A stretch of 64,000 bases of DNA from Actinomycetes bacterium (lineage in GTDB: Bacteria > Actinomycetota > Acidimicrobiia > Acidimicrobiales > RAAP-2): assembly GCA_021848365.1 (NCBI GenBank), contig JAJZUS010000002.1, positions 310,001 to 374,000 on the forward strand, written 5' to 3'. The stretch's first letter is position 1. Every line of letters begins with the position of its first letter. The notes under the pieces were generated by a model. The model was not told the origin of the DNA and searched no databases. It saw only the letters and a list, made by a program, of their open reading frames with translations. Position numbers and translations under genes: made by a program. Below, piece by piece: positions 40,615 to 47,793 of the stretch.

Positions 40615-41793
40615 TCACGCGCCGGGCGTCGCGCGCACCAGGGAGTGGAAGAAGAGCGCGACCGGCCGGTAGAGCACGTGGGCGAACTTCATCACCGGCA
40701 GCAGCACCAGCAGCTCGAGCGCCAGCGCCACGTGGGCGAGGAAGATCCCGTAGCCCCAGGCCGGTCCCCCGCCGACGTAGAGGGCGACCTCGGTCGCGAG
40801 CCCGCTCGCCCCGACCAGCCAGAGCATCCCGAGCAGGAGCCAGTCGCCGGGCTCGGAGTGCTCGACCGAGGTCGTCGCGCGCCGGACGCGATTGACGAGG
40901 AGCGTCGTGACGCCGACGAGGAGCGCCAGCCCGGCGACCGTGCCGAGCAGGCGCACGGGATACCACACCGGCTCGGGCGTGCCGGTCGCGCGCACGTGGA
41001 GGAGCGCCAGGCCGTAGTCGAGCACCGTCGCGGCGAGCAGGCCGAGGAACCCCCACATCGTGAGGGCGTGGGCGATCCAGCGGCGCCGGTACCAGGGCTC
41101 GGGGGTGCCCGTCGTGCAGTCCTCCCGGTAGCGGCGCTGGCCGAGCGACTCGACGATCGCCGCGTCCCAGGCGGCCCGCCACCCGTGGGCCCAGCCGGCC
41201 CGACCGGCGAGGAGGTGACGCGCGCCGAGCCCCTCGCGACGGGCGACGCCCCGGATCATGGAGGCGAGCCCGCCGAGGGCGACGAGCACGACGACGACCA
41301 TCACGGCGATGCCCGTCCAGTGGATCGTGGCGTCGGGCACGAAGCGGAAGAGGTCGAGTCGGTCGGTCGGGGCCGGGCCGTGATCGAGGGTGAGCAGGGC
41401 GGCGAAGAGGGCCGCCAGCGTCGCGAGGACCCCGAGCGAGGCGAAGGGCCGCGTCGCGAGGAGGCGGGCGACGCCCGTCGGGTCGTAGCGGGTGATCGCG
41501 TAGCGCCGGGCGGCCGCCATGTAGGCGCCGGGGTCGGCCTCCATCGGGCAGCTCTCCGAGCAGGCGGCGCAGTGGTAGCAGGTCCACAGCTCCTTCGAGG
41601 CGAGCAACTCGTCGCGCAGCCCGACGACGCCGTAACGCACCAGGCGTCGCGGGAAGGTCCCGTCGTTGTCGGCGAGGGGGCAGACGGCCGTGCAGTTGCC
41701 GCAGCTCACGCAGGCGCTCACGTCGGGGGCGCCGAGGCGCTGGAGCTCGACGAGCAGGTGGGGGTCGACCACGCGGGGGGCCAGGGTCGTCAT
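40615..41793 (-). CDS. QmoC-like protein: HdrC ferredoxin domain fused to membrane cytochrome b
   Basis: This 392-residue protein joins a cytoplasmic HdrC-type domain with two [4Fe-4S] sites (Cys28/31/34/38 in CVSCGNCTAVC and Cys72/75/78/82 in CYHCAACSESC) to a membrane domain of about six helices resembling NarI/HdrE cytochrome b. Histidines in HWTGIAVM, HALTMWGF, HVALALELLV and FAHVLYRP are candidate heme ligands. This is the architecture of QmoC, which links a soluble Hdr-like complex to menaquinone. It overlaps the upstream 79-residue gene by 4 bases and is the last gene of the tusA-dsrE-hdrA operon. Confidence 0.85.
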   Translation of the reverse strand: MTTLAPRVVDPHLLVELQRLGAPDVSACVSCGNCTAVCPLADNDGTFPRRLVRYGVVGLRDELLASKELWTCYHCAACSESCPMEADPGAYMAAARRYAITRYDPTGVARLLATRPFASLGVLATLAALFAALLTLDHGPAPTDRLDLFRFVPDATIHWTGIAVMVVVVLVALGGLASMIRGVARREGLGARHLLAGRAGWAHGWRAAWDAAIVESLGQRRYREDCTTGTPEPWYRRRWIAHALTMWGFLGLLAATVLDYGLALLHVRATGTPEPVWYPVRLLGTVAGLALLVGVTTLLVNRVRRATTSVEHSEPGDWLLLGMLWLVGASGLATEVALYVGGGPAWGYGIFLAHVALALELLVLLPVMKFAHVLYRPVALFFHSLVRATPGA

Positions 41794-42029
41794 CGCGCGT
41801 CCTTTCGTCCGTAGTGGAAGAACCCCTCGTCGTCGGCCTCGGGGCTCTCGACGACGAACCCGTAGCGGCGCATGCCCATCACCCAGTAGACGACCTCGTG
41901 GGCGGGACGCCCCAGGGCCTCGGCGATCTCGGGGATGGTCCGCGGCCCCGCGGCGAGGGCCTCGAGGATCGGTCGGTGCATCAGGGGCTCGTCGCGGATG
42001 ATCTCGCGGGTGTCACGCAGGGCCGTCAT
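41790..42029 (-). CDS. 79-residue predicted helix-turn-helix protein in the hdr operon
   Basis: This small acidic/basic protein looks like a compact winged helix: MHRPILEALAAGPRTIPEIA, then a recognition-type helix ALGRPAHEVVYWVMGMRRYG, and a C-terminal strand GFVVES. It contains no cysteine. It is locked between the second HdrA and the QmoC-like gene by two ATGA overlaps, so it is made together with the complex; it may be a regulator, an assembly factor or a structural subunit. A similar-sized uncharacterised protein sits in some hdr-type operons, but I cannot claim homology. Confidence 0.7.
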   Translation of the reverse strand: MTALRDTREIIRDEPLMHRPILEALAAGPRTIPEIAEALGRPAHEVVYWVMGMRRYGFVVESPEADDEGFFHYGRKDAR

Positions 42030-43741
42030 GCCGGTACCTCCACCATGCTCTCGATGAGCGCCCGGACCTGGGCGTCGGTGTTGCCGAGCAGGTCGATGGC
42101 GTCGCTCTCGCAGTACGAGACGCACCCGCCGCACCCCTTGCAGCCCGTGGGGTCGACGACGGCGACCGGGCGACCGGAGAGCTCCTGGCGCGAGATCGCC
42201 TCGTAGGGGCAGACCGCGGCGCAGGCGCCGCACCAGGTGCAGGCGTCGGGGTCGACGACGGCGACCTGGGGGTCGAGCTCGGCGACCCCGCGCATGAGCA
42301 TCGCGCCACTCTGGGTGACGGCCGCCATCCCCGAGGCCACGCTCTCGCCGATCGTCTTGGGCGACTGACAGGTCCCGGCGATGAGGACGCCGTCGACCAC
42401 CGTCTCGACCGGCCGCAACTTGGGGTGGATCTCGTTGTAGAAGCCGTCGCTGCCGACCGGCAGGTGGAGCAGCGAGGTGAGCTCGGCGTTCTCGCGCGGG
42501 ACGAGCCCGGTGACGAGGACGACCACGTCGGCCTCGATCGCGAGCTCGGTGGACTCCGTGAGGAGGTCGGTCACCGTCACGCGCAGCCGACCGTCCTCGG
42601 TCGGGACGACCCGCGGCGGGTCGTCGTCGGGGTAGCGCAGGTAGGTCGATCCGCGCCGGCGCGACTCCTCGTAGCTCAGCTCGAATCGCCCGTAGGTCCG
42701 CACGTCGCGGTAGAGGTGGTACTGGCGGACCCGGGGGTCGAGGTCGGCCGCCTCCACCGAGGCGTGCACCGCGGCGGAGCAGCAGTACTTCGAGCAGTAC
42801 TCGTTCCCGTCCGCCTGGCGGCTCCCCACGCAGTAGACGTAGGCGACCGTGCGCACCGGGCGTCCGCGGAAGTGGAGCCGGCCGTGGCGGCTCTCGAGGT
42901 CCCGGGTGAACTCCTCCAGGGTGACGACGCCGGTCAGGCCGAAGCCGAACTCCCCCGGCGACGGCTCGTAGGTCGCCGCCCCGGTCGCCACGACGATCGA
43001 GCCCACCCGGGCGGTGGTGCTCGTCCCGTCCGCCGAGGCGAGCGTCACGTCGTAGTTCCCGAAGCTGCCCGACTTCGCGGCGAGCTCGGTCGAGGTGTGG
43101 ACGGTGACGCGGGGTCGCTCGCCGATCTCGGCGATCAGCTCGTCGACCATCGAGCGTCCGTAGCGCTCGTCCGGGAAGGTGCGCCCGAGACGGGCGACCT
43201 CGCCCCCCAGCTCCTCGCCGCGCTCGACGAGGTGGACGTCGAGGCCGAGGTCGGCGAGGCCGATGGCGGCCCGCAGCCCGGTGACCCCGCCGCCCACGAC
43301 CAGCGAGGCGGCCGTCGTGTCCACCGAGCGCGGCACCAGCGCGTCGCTCTCGGCGGTGCGGGCGATCGCCCCGCGCACGAGGCCGGTCGCCTTCTCGGTG
43401 GCGGCCGCCCGGTCGTCGGTGTGGGCCCACGAGCACTGCTCGCGGATGTTCACCTGCGTGTACTGGAAGGGGTTGAGCCCGGCGCGGCGCGAGACGCCGC
43501 GGAACGTCGTCAGGTGGAGCTTCGGGGAGCAGGAGGCCACGACGAGCCCGTCGAGCCCCTCCTCCTCGATGCGCTGGACCATCTCCTGCTGGGTCCCGTC
43601 CGAGCAGGCGAACATCGCCGTCTCGGCGTAGGCGACCCCGGGCAGTTCGGCGACGGCGTCGCGCACCGCGGCGACGTCGACGTAGTCCGAGATGTTGCCA
43701 CCGCAGTGGCAGATGAAGACGCCGATGCGTCGCTCGGTCAT
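42026..43741 (-). CDS. hdrA: Heterodisulfide reductase subunit A-like / QmoB-like flavoprotein
   Basis: This 571-residue iron-sulfur flavoprotein has the canonical HdrA N-terminal domain (GVFICHCGGNI with Cys11 and Cys13; ACS-type VASCSPKLHLTTFR; NIREQCSWAH), an FAD-binding Rossmann site (LVVGGGVTGLRAA, about 147-159), the HdrA segment CSKYCCSAAVHA, and two C-terminal [4Fe-4S] ferredoxin motifs (Cys501/504/507/511 and Cys534/537/540/544). It likely relays electrons between its flavin and the partner subunits. The C-terminal MvhD domain that QmoB carries is absent and is encoded separately at 46978-47391. ATGA overlaps on both sides. Confidence 0.9.
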   Translation of the reverse strand: MTERRIGVFICHCGGNISDYVDVAAVRDAVAELPGVAYAETAMFACSDGTQQEMVQRIEEEGLDGLVVASCSPKLHLTTFRGVSRRAGLNPFQYTQVNIREQCSWAHTDDRAAATEKATGLVRGAIARTAESDALVPRSVDTTAASLVVGGGVTGLRAAIGLADLGLDVHLVERGEELGGEVARLGRTFPDERYGRSMVDELIAEIGERPRVTVHTSTELAAKSGSFGNYDVTLASADGTSTTARVGSIVVATGAATYEPSPGEFGFGLTGVVTLEEFTRDLESRHGRLHFRGRPVRTVAYVYCVGSRQADGNEYCSKYCCSAAVHASVEAADLDPRVRQYHLYRDVRTYGRFELSYEESRRRGSTYLRYPDDDPPRVVPTEDGRLRVTVTDLLTESTELAIEADVVVLVTGLVPRENAELTSLLHLPVGSDGFYNEIHPKLRPVETVVDGVLIAGTCQSPKTIGESVASGMAAVTQSGAMLMRGVAELDPQVAVVDPDACTWCGACAAVCPYEAISRQELSGRPVAVVDPTGCKGCGGCVSYCESDAIDLLGNTDAQVRALIESMVEVPA

Positions 43742-46467
43742 CGTCCCACCTCCTCCAGCACCGGCGCCGCGACGGCGTGGTGCGCCTCGAGGTACGCCGC
43801 GACACCCGAGACCGCGGCCCCGGCGTGGGCGATCGAGTCCACGATGTCCTTCGGCCCGGAGGCCGCCCCGGCGACGTAGACGCCCGGGATGTTGGTGCGA
43901 CCCGGTTGGAGGTCGCCGTGGGGCTCGAGGACGAAGGCCGCCTCGTCGAGCTCGAGGACGTGGTCCGGGAAGAGGTGGGCCGCGGCCGGGTTGGGCATCA
44001 CGCCGACGGCGAGGACGACGAGGTCGTACTCGGCCTCGGTGATCGCGCCGCCGTGCTCGATGTCCTCGTAGCGCACCACCAGGTTGTGCTCGGGCGTCTC
44101 GGTGATCGAGGCGACCCGACCCTTGATGTACTGGGCGCCCATGTCGCGCGACTGCTGGTAGAACTCCTCGTAGCGCTTGCCCGCCGCGCGGATGTCGATG
44201 TAGTGCATCGTCACGTCGGCGAGGGGCAGGGTCCCCATGATCAGCTGGTTCTGCTTGATCGAGTACATGCAGCAGATCTTCGAGCAGCGCGGGTTGCCGA
44301 CCGTGTGGTCGCGCGAGCCGGTGCACGAGACGTACCCGATCCGCTCGGGCACCCTCCCGTCGCTCGGGCGCAGGATGGTGTTGAACGGTCGCGTGGGGGC
44401 GATCAGGCGGTCCATCTGCATGCCGGTGATCACGTTGGGGAAGACGCCCCACCCGTACTCCGGCTTGAGGTCGGCCGGGAAGAGGGTGAAGCCCGTCGAG
44501 AGGACGACGGCCCCGACCCGCACCTCCTCGACCCGGTCGCGCTGAGTGAAGTCGATCGCGTCGGCCGGACAGGCCCGCGCGCACGACCCGCACTCGGAGC
44601 AGACGCCGCAGTCGAGGCAGGCCGACGCGCCCGCGCGCACCTCGTCCTCGCTGAGCGTGCGCTCGACCTCGCGAAAGCCCGCGGCCTCCTCCGCGCGGCC
44701 CCGCTCGACGCGGGGGTGCTCGGTGAGGCTCTTCTGGCGGGCGAGCACGGCCGCGGGCTCGACGCTCGGGAGCCGCCCGTCGAGGGCGTCGACGCCCCCG
44801 AGCTCCTCGCCGTTCAGGTAGCGGTCGAGGTTGAGGGCGGCCCGGCGGCCCGCGCCGGCGGCGCGCGTGATGTCCGAGGCGCCGGCGACGACGTCACCGG
44901 CGGCGAAGACCGTCGGGAACGAGGTCTGCAGGGTGAGCGGGTCGGCGACGAGTCGGCCCCGCGCGGTGGCGAGGGCGCCCGCCAGGGCGTCGGCGTCGGG
45001 CGAGAGCCCGATCGCCGCGATGACCCGGTCGGCCGCGACGACCTCCTCGGCCCCGAGCACCGGCTCCGGGCGACGACGGCCGCTGGCGTCGGGCTCGCCG
45101 AGGCGCATCGCGACGCAGCGCAGCCCCCGCACCCGTCCCTCGTCGTCGACGAGGACCTCGGAGGGGGCGAGCAGGTGCCGCAGCTCGACGCCGTCGGCCT
45201 CGGCTCCCTCGATCTCGTCGACGTGGGCCGGCATCTCCTCGCGGCCGCGACGGTAGACGACGGTCACGTGGCTCGCCCCGAGGCGCGCCGCGCTGCGCGC
45301 GGCGTCCATGGCGACGTTGCCCCCGCCGACGACGACGACGCGCTCGCCCGCGAGGGCGTCGGCCCGTCCGAGACGGATGTCGCGCAGGAAGGCGAGACCG
45401 CTCGCGACGCCCGCGGCCTCCTCGCCGGGGATCGCCATCGGGGTCGCGACGGGGGTGCCGGTCGCGACGACGACGCCGTCGAAGCCGCGACCGGTGAGCT
45501 CGACCGGGTCCTCGACCCGTGCGCCGGTGAGGATCGTCACGCCGAGGTCGCGCACGTTCTGGATGTCGCGCTCGACGACCTCGCGCGGCAGCCGGTAGGT
45601 CGGCAGGGCGTAGCGCAAGAAGCCGCCCGGCTCGTCGTCGGCCTCGAAGATGGTGACGGCGTAGCCGCGCCGGGCCAGCTGCCAGGCGGCGGTGAGCCCG
45701 GCCGGCCCGGAGCCGACCACGGCGACGCTACGACCGTTGGGCTCGGGCACGACGACCCCCGCGGTGTCGTGCTCGGCGTAGTGGCGATCGGCGAGGAATC
45801 GCTTGATCGCCCGGATCGGAACGGACCCCTCGACCGAGGAGCGGGTGCAGCCGTCCTCGCAGGGGGCGTAGCAGGCCCGGCCCAGCGTGCCGACGAGCGG
45901 GGTCGCCTCGAGGACCAGTTGGAAGCCCTCCTCGTAGCGGCCCTCGCGGGCGAGGGCCACGTAGCCGTGGGCCTTGATGCCGGCGGGGCACTCGCCGCTG
46001 CACGGCGACGTGCCGGCCCGCTCGATGACGACCTTCTTCGGCACCGCCTGGGGGAAGGACAGGTAGACGGCCCGGCGGGGGACGAGGTCGGCGTTGAACT
46101 GGTCGGGGACGGCGACCGGGCAGACCGGCTCGCACTCCTGACACCCCGTGCAGGCCGCCCAGTCCACGTAGGTGGCGTGGTGGTTGACGGTCGCGGCGAA
46201 GCCGCCGTCGGGCCGGGGATGGATCGCGAGGACCTCCGAGGACGAGGCCACCGTCACGTTGGGGTGGTTCATCGTCGAGGACATCTTCGGACCGGAGATG
46301 CAACTCGCGCAGTCGAGCGTCGGGAAGACCTTCGAGAGCAGGATCATCCGCCCGCCGACGCTCGGCTCCTTCTCGACGAGCAGGACCTTGTAGCCCATGT
46401 CACCGAGCTTGAGCGACGACTCCATCCCTCCGATGCCCCCGCCGACGACCATCACGTCGTAGTTCAT
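43738..46467 (-). CDS. HdrA/QmoA-like flavoprotein with inserted GltD-type NAD(P)H oxidoreductase domain
   Basis: This 909-residue protein lacks the HdrA N-terminal domain and starts at the flavin site (VMVVGGGIGGMESSLKLG). The HdrA core continues with LDCASCISGPKM (51-62), a [4Fe-4S] motif at Cys106/109/112/116 and SFPQAVP. A block of about 470 residues (roughly 150-620) is then inserted that looks like the small subunit of glutamate synthase/NfnB: CSGECP, GRACYAPCEDGCTR, a second FAD site (VAVVGSGPAGLTAAW) and an NAD(P)H site (VVVVGGGNVAMDAAR). The HdrA core resumes with cysteine-rich CLDCGVCSECGSCARAC (617-633) and GNPRCSKICCMYSIKQ (724-739). A GGAGGACAC ribosome-binding site precedes the ATG. 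Confidence 0.88.
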   Translation of the reverse strand: MNYDVMVVGGGIGGMESSLKLGDMGYKVLLVEKEPSVGGRMILLSKVFPTLDCASCISGPKMSSTMNHPNVTVASSSEVLAIHPRPDGGFAATVNHHATYVDWAACTGCQECEPVCPVAVPDQFNADLVPRRAVYLSFPQAVPKKVVIERAGTSPCSGECPAGIKAHGYVALAREGRYEEGFQLVLEATPLVGTLGRACYAPCEDGCTRSSVEGSVPIRAIKRFLADRHYAEHDTAGVVVPEPNGRSVAVVGSGPAGLTAAWQLARRGYAVTIFEADDEPGGFLRYALPTYRLPREVVERDIQNVRDLGVTILTGARVEDPVELTGRGFDGVVVATGTPVATPMAIPGEEAAGVASGLAFLRDIRLGRADALAGERVVVVGGGNVAMDAARSAARLGASHVTVVYRRGREEMPAHVDEIEGAEADGVELRHLLAPSEVLVDDEGRVRGLRCVAMRLGEPDASGRRRPEPVLGAEEVVAADRVIAAIGLSPDADALAGALATARGRLVADPLTLQTSFPTVFAAGDVVAGASDITRAAGAGRRAALNLDRYLNGEELGGVDALDGRLPSVEPAAVLARQKSLTEHPRVERGRAEEAAGFREVERTLSEDEVRAGASACLDCGVCSECGSCARACPADAIDFTQRDRVEEVRVGAVVLSTGFTLFPADLKPEYGWGVFPNVITGMQMDRLIAPTRPFNTILRPSDGRVPERIGYVSCTGSRDHTVGNPRCSKICCMYSIKQNQLIMGTLPLADVTMHYIDIRAAGKRYEEFYQQSRDMGAQYIKGRVASITETPEHNLVVRYEDIEHGGAITEAEYDLVVLAVGVMPNPAAAHLFPDHVLELDEAAFVLEPHGDLQPGRTNIPGVYVAGAASGPKDIVDSIAHAGAAVSGVAAYLEAHHAVAAPVLEEVGR

Positions 46468-46482
46468 GTGTCCTCCGCCCGG

Positions 46483-46968
46483 CTAGATGAAGAGGTTGAC
46501 GTTGGCCTCGTCGGCCTCGCCCAGGTAGGTGGCGACCCCGGCGTACTCGAGCCCGTCGATGAGCTCCTCGCGGTGGATGCCCATGACGTCCATCGACATG
46601 GTGCAGGCGATCATCTTGATCCCCTGCTCGCGCGCCGTCTCGATCATCGAGTGGATCGGGTCGACGTGGTGGCGCTTCATCATGTGGCCCATGAGGTGGG
46701 GTCCGGCGCCGGCCAGGTTGAAGTGGGACGTGCGCAGGTGGTCGGCACCGCGCGGCATCATCCATCCGAAGGCCCGCTCGAGGGGGGTCTTCGCGACGTG
46801 GGCCGACGCGTCGACGCGCAGCACGTTGAGGCCCCAGAACGTGAAGAACATCGTCACGTCGTCGCCCATGGCGGCCGCCCCGTTCGCGATGACGAACGCG
46901 GCGAGGATCTTGTCCATCTCGCCGCTGAACACGACGATGGTCTTCTTGGTGGTCGTTGTCTCGGCCAT
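46483..46968 (-). CDS. DsrE/DsrF/DrsH-like sulfur carrier (DsrE2/3 type)
   Basis: This 161-residue protein matches the DrsE_2 family: TIVVFSGEMDKILAAFVIANG, FFTFWGLNVLR, a Met-rich middle section and the signature IACTMSMDVMG with the sulfur-binding candidate Cys122, ending in VNLFI. Family members pass sulfane sulfur to and from TusA. A strong AGGAGG ribosome-binding site overlaps the stop of the upstream gene. Its place between the TusA/MvhD-like genes and two HdrA genes points to sulfur delivery to the complex. Confidence 0.88.
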   Translation of the reverse strand: MAETTTTKKTIVVFSGEMDKILAAFVIANGAAAMGDDVTMFFTFWGLNVLRVDASAHVAKTPLERAFGWMMPRGADHLRTSHFNLAGAGPHLMGHMMKRHHVDPIHSMIETAREQGIKMIACTMSMDVMGIHREELIDGLEYAGVATYLGEADEANVNLFI

Positions 46969-46977
46969 GGTTGCCTC

Positions 46978-47391
46978 CTAGGCGGCGTGGGCACTCGGCC
47001 CGAGGGGCGCGAGCTTCTCGGCGAACTCGCGCATGTGGTTGACGAAGGGCTCCGCGCACACCGAGCAGATGGCGGCCATGGTGACCCGTTGGGGCTCGAG
47101 GCCCTCCTCGGTCAGTCGAGACTGGGCGAGGGAGACGGCACGGGCGGTGCGCTGGTTGCAGTCGGGCAGCAGCGCGCACTCGTCGCCGTCGGCCGCGACG
47201 AAGACGCCGTCGAAGCCGTGACGCAGGGCGTCCACGATCCACCCGGGACGGATCGCGCTGGAGCACGGCACGCTCAGGGTGAAGACGCTCGCCGGGTAGT
47301 GCAGGTGGCGACTCCCCGCGAGGTCGATCCCCGGATCGGAGATGTTGGTCGTGGAGAAGACCAGGATGCGGGGGTGGGCCGGCCCGTCCAC
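46978..47391 (-). CDS. MvhD/FlpD-like (hydrogenase delta / Hdr-associated) protein
   Basis: This 137-residue protein aligns with the electron-transfer subunit MvhD: DLAGSRHLHYPASV, TLSVPCSSAIRPG (Cys43), FDGVFVAADGDEC (Cys72), Cys78 and LEPQRVTMAAI. In normal MvhD a CNWC-type pair near the N-terminus binds the [2Fe-2S] cluster; here that stretch reads STTNISDPG and has no Cys. A different C-x2-C pair (Cys109/Cys112) occurs near the C-terminus. Cluster binding may therefore be altered or lost. It matches the C-terminal domain missing from the second HdrA. The GTG start abuts the tusA stop. Confidence 0.75.
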   Translation of the reverse strand: MDGPAHPRILVFSTTNISDPGIDLAGSRHLHYPASVFTLSVPCSSAIRPGWIVDALRHGFDGVFVAADGDECALLPDCNQRTARAVSLAQSRLTEEGLEPQRVTMAAICSVCAEPFVNHMREFAEKLAPLGPSAHAA

Positions 47392-47652
47392 TCAGGCGGC
47401 CTTGCGCAGGAAGAGCCGGAGGTAACCCGGCTCCTCGACGTACCCGAGGAAGTCGTGGCCCATCTTCTTGCACCACGCGGGCAGGTCCTTCAGGGTGCCC
47501 GAGTCGGTCGCCATGACCTCCATCAGCCCGCCCGCCGGGACGGCCGGGATGCCCTTCTTCGCCGCCAGGATGGGCCCGGGGCAGGACGTGCCGCGCGCGT
47601 CGACCACGGCGTCGGCCTTCAGGTCCCGTAGTTCGTCGATGCTGATCGTCAC
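47392..47652 (-). CDS. tusA: TusA-family sulfurtransferase / sulfur carrier
   Basis: This 86-residue protein has the TusA motif C-P-x-P in GTSCPGPIL (Cys24) followed by the alpha-helix and strand LMEVMATDSGTLKDLPAWCKKMGH; a second Cys61 is present. TusA carries sulfane sulfur as a persulfide. It is the first gene of the seven-gene operon. The GTG start at 47652 is supported by GAGAGGAG (47665-47658) 5 nt upstream; the open frame further upstream crosses the promoter. Confidence 0.9.
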   Translation of the reverse strand: MTISIDELRDLKADAVVDARGTSCPGPILAAKKGIPAVPAGGLMEVMATDSGTLKDLPAWCKKMGHDFLGYVEEPGYLRLFLRKAA

Positions 47653-47667
47653 GGTGACTCCTCTCGG

Positions 47668-47686
47668 GGCCCGCCGACGGCGGGCC
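47668..47686 (-). promoter_or_regulatory. Leader hairpin before tusA
   Basis: GGCCCGCC/GGCGGGCC arms of 8 bp (47668-47675 and 47679-47686) with a 3-nt loop lie 2 nt upstream of the tusA ribosome-binding site, just after the predicted transcription start. It could affect translation or mRNA stability. Confidence 0.4.
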
Positions 47687-47696
47687 TGAACACCGT

Positions 47697-47725
47697 GATA
47701 TACCCTTTGATCAGGCAATGTCCAA
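47697..47725 (-). promoter_or_regulatory. Promoter of the tusA-hdr operon
   Basis: On the minus strand TTGGAC (47725-47720), a 17-bp spacer and TATATC (47702-47697) form a good housekeeping-type promoter inside an AT-rich patch (about 47690-47790) unlike the rest of the window. The predicted start lies near 47690, giving a leader of about 38 nt. Confidence 0.6.
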
Positions 47726-47760
47726 GTGACGCGTCCGATTGTTTAGATAGTTATCACTTA

Positions 47761-47785
47761 TGGACAGTCCAAATACCATTTGTCC
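47761..47785. promoter_or_regulatory. Candidate operator upstream of tusA promoter
   Basis: TGGAC-A-GTCCA (47761-47771) is a perfect palindrome; TTGGAC within it repeats the sequence of the -35 box, and a further TGTCC lies at 47781-47785. A regulator recognising TTGGAC half-sites could bind both here and over the -35 element. Confidence 0.45.
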
Positions 47786-47793
47786 TGGTGATG

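Noticed and set aside
43777-47631. A 1284-codon open frame on the plus strand opposite the hdr genes
   Set aside because: Its composition (Asp/Arg/Gly/Val-rich, no recognisable domain) is that of an antisense shadow in GC-rich DNA; the minus-strand frames contain clear family motifs.
40615-47652. Classical sHdr sulfur-oxidation operon
   Set aside because: No HdrB (CCG-domain) genes, no lipoate-binding protein and only one HdrC-type protein, which is fused to a membrane cytochrome; the order differs.
47392-47718. Longer tusA start upstream of 47652
   Set aside because: The extension would cross the predicted promoter -10 element and leader hairpin and adds an Arg-rich stretch foreign to TusA proteins.
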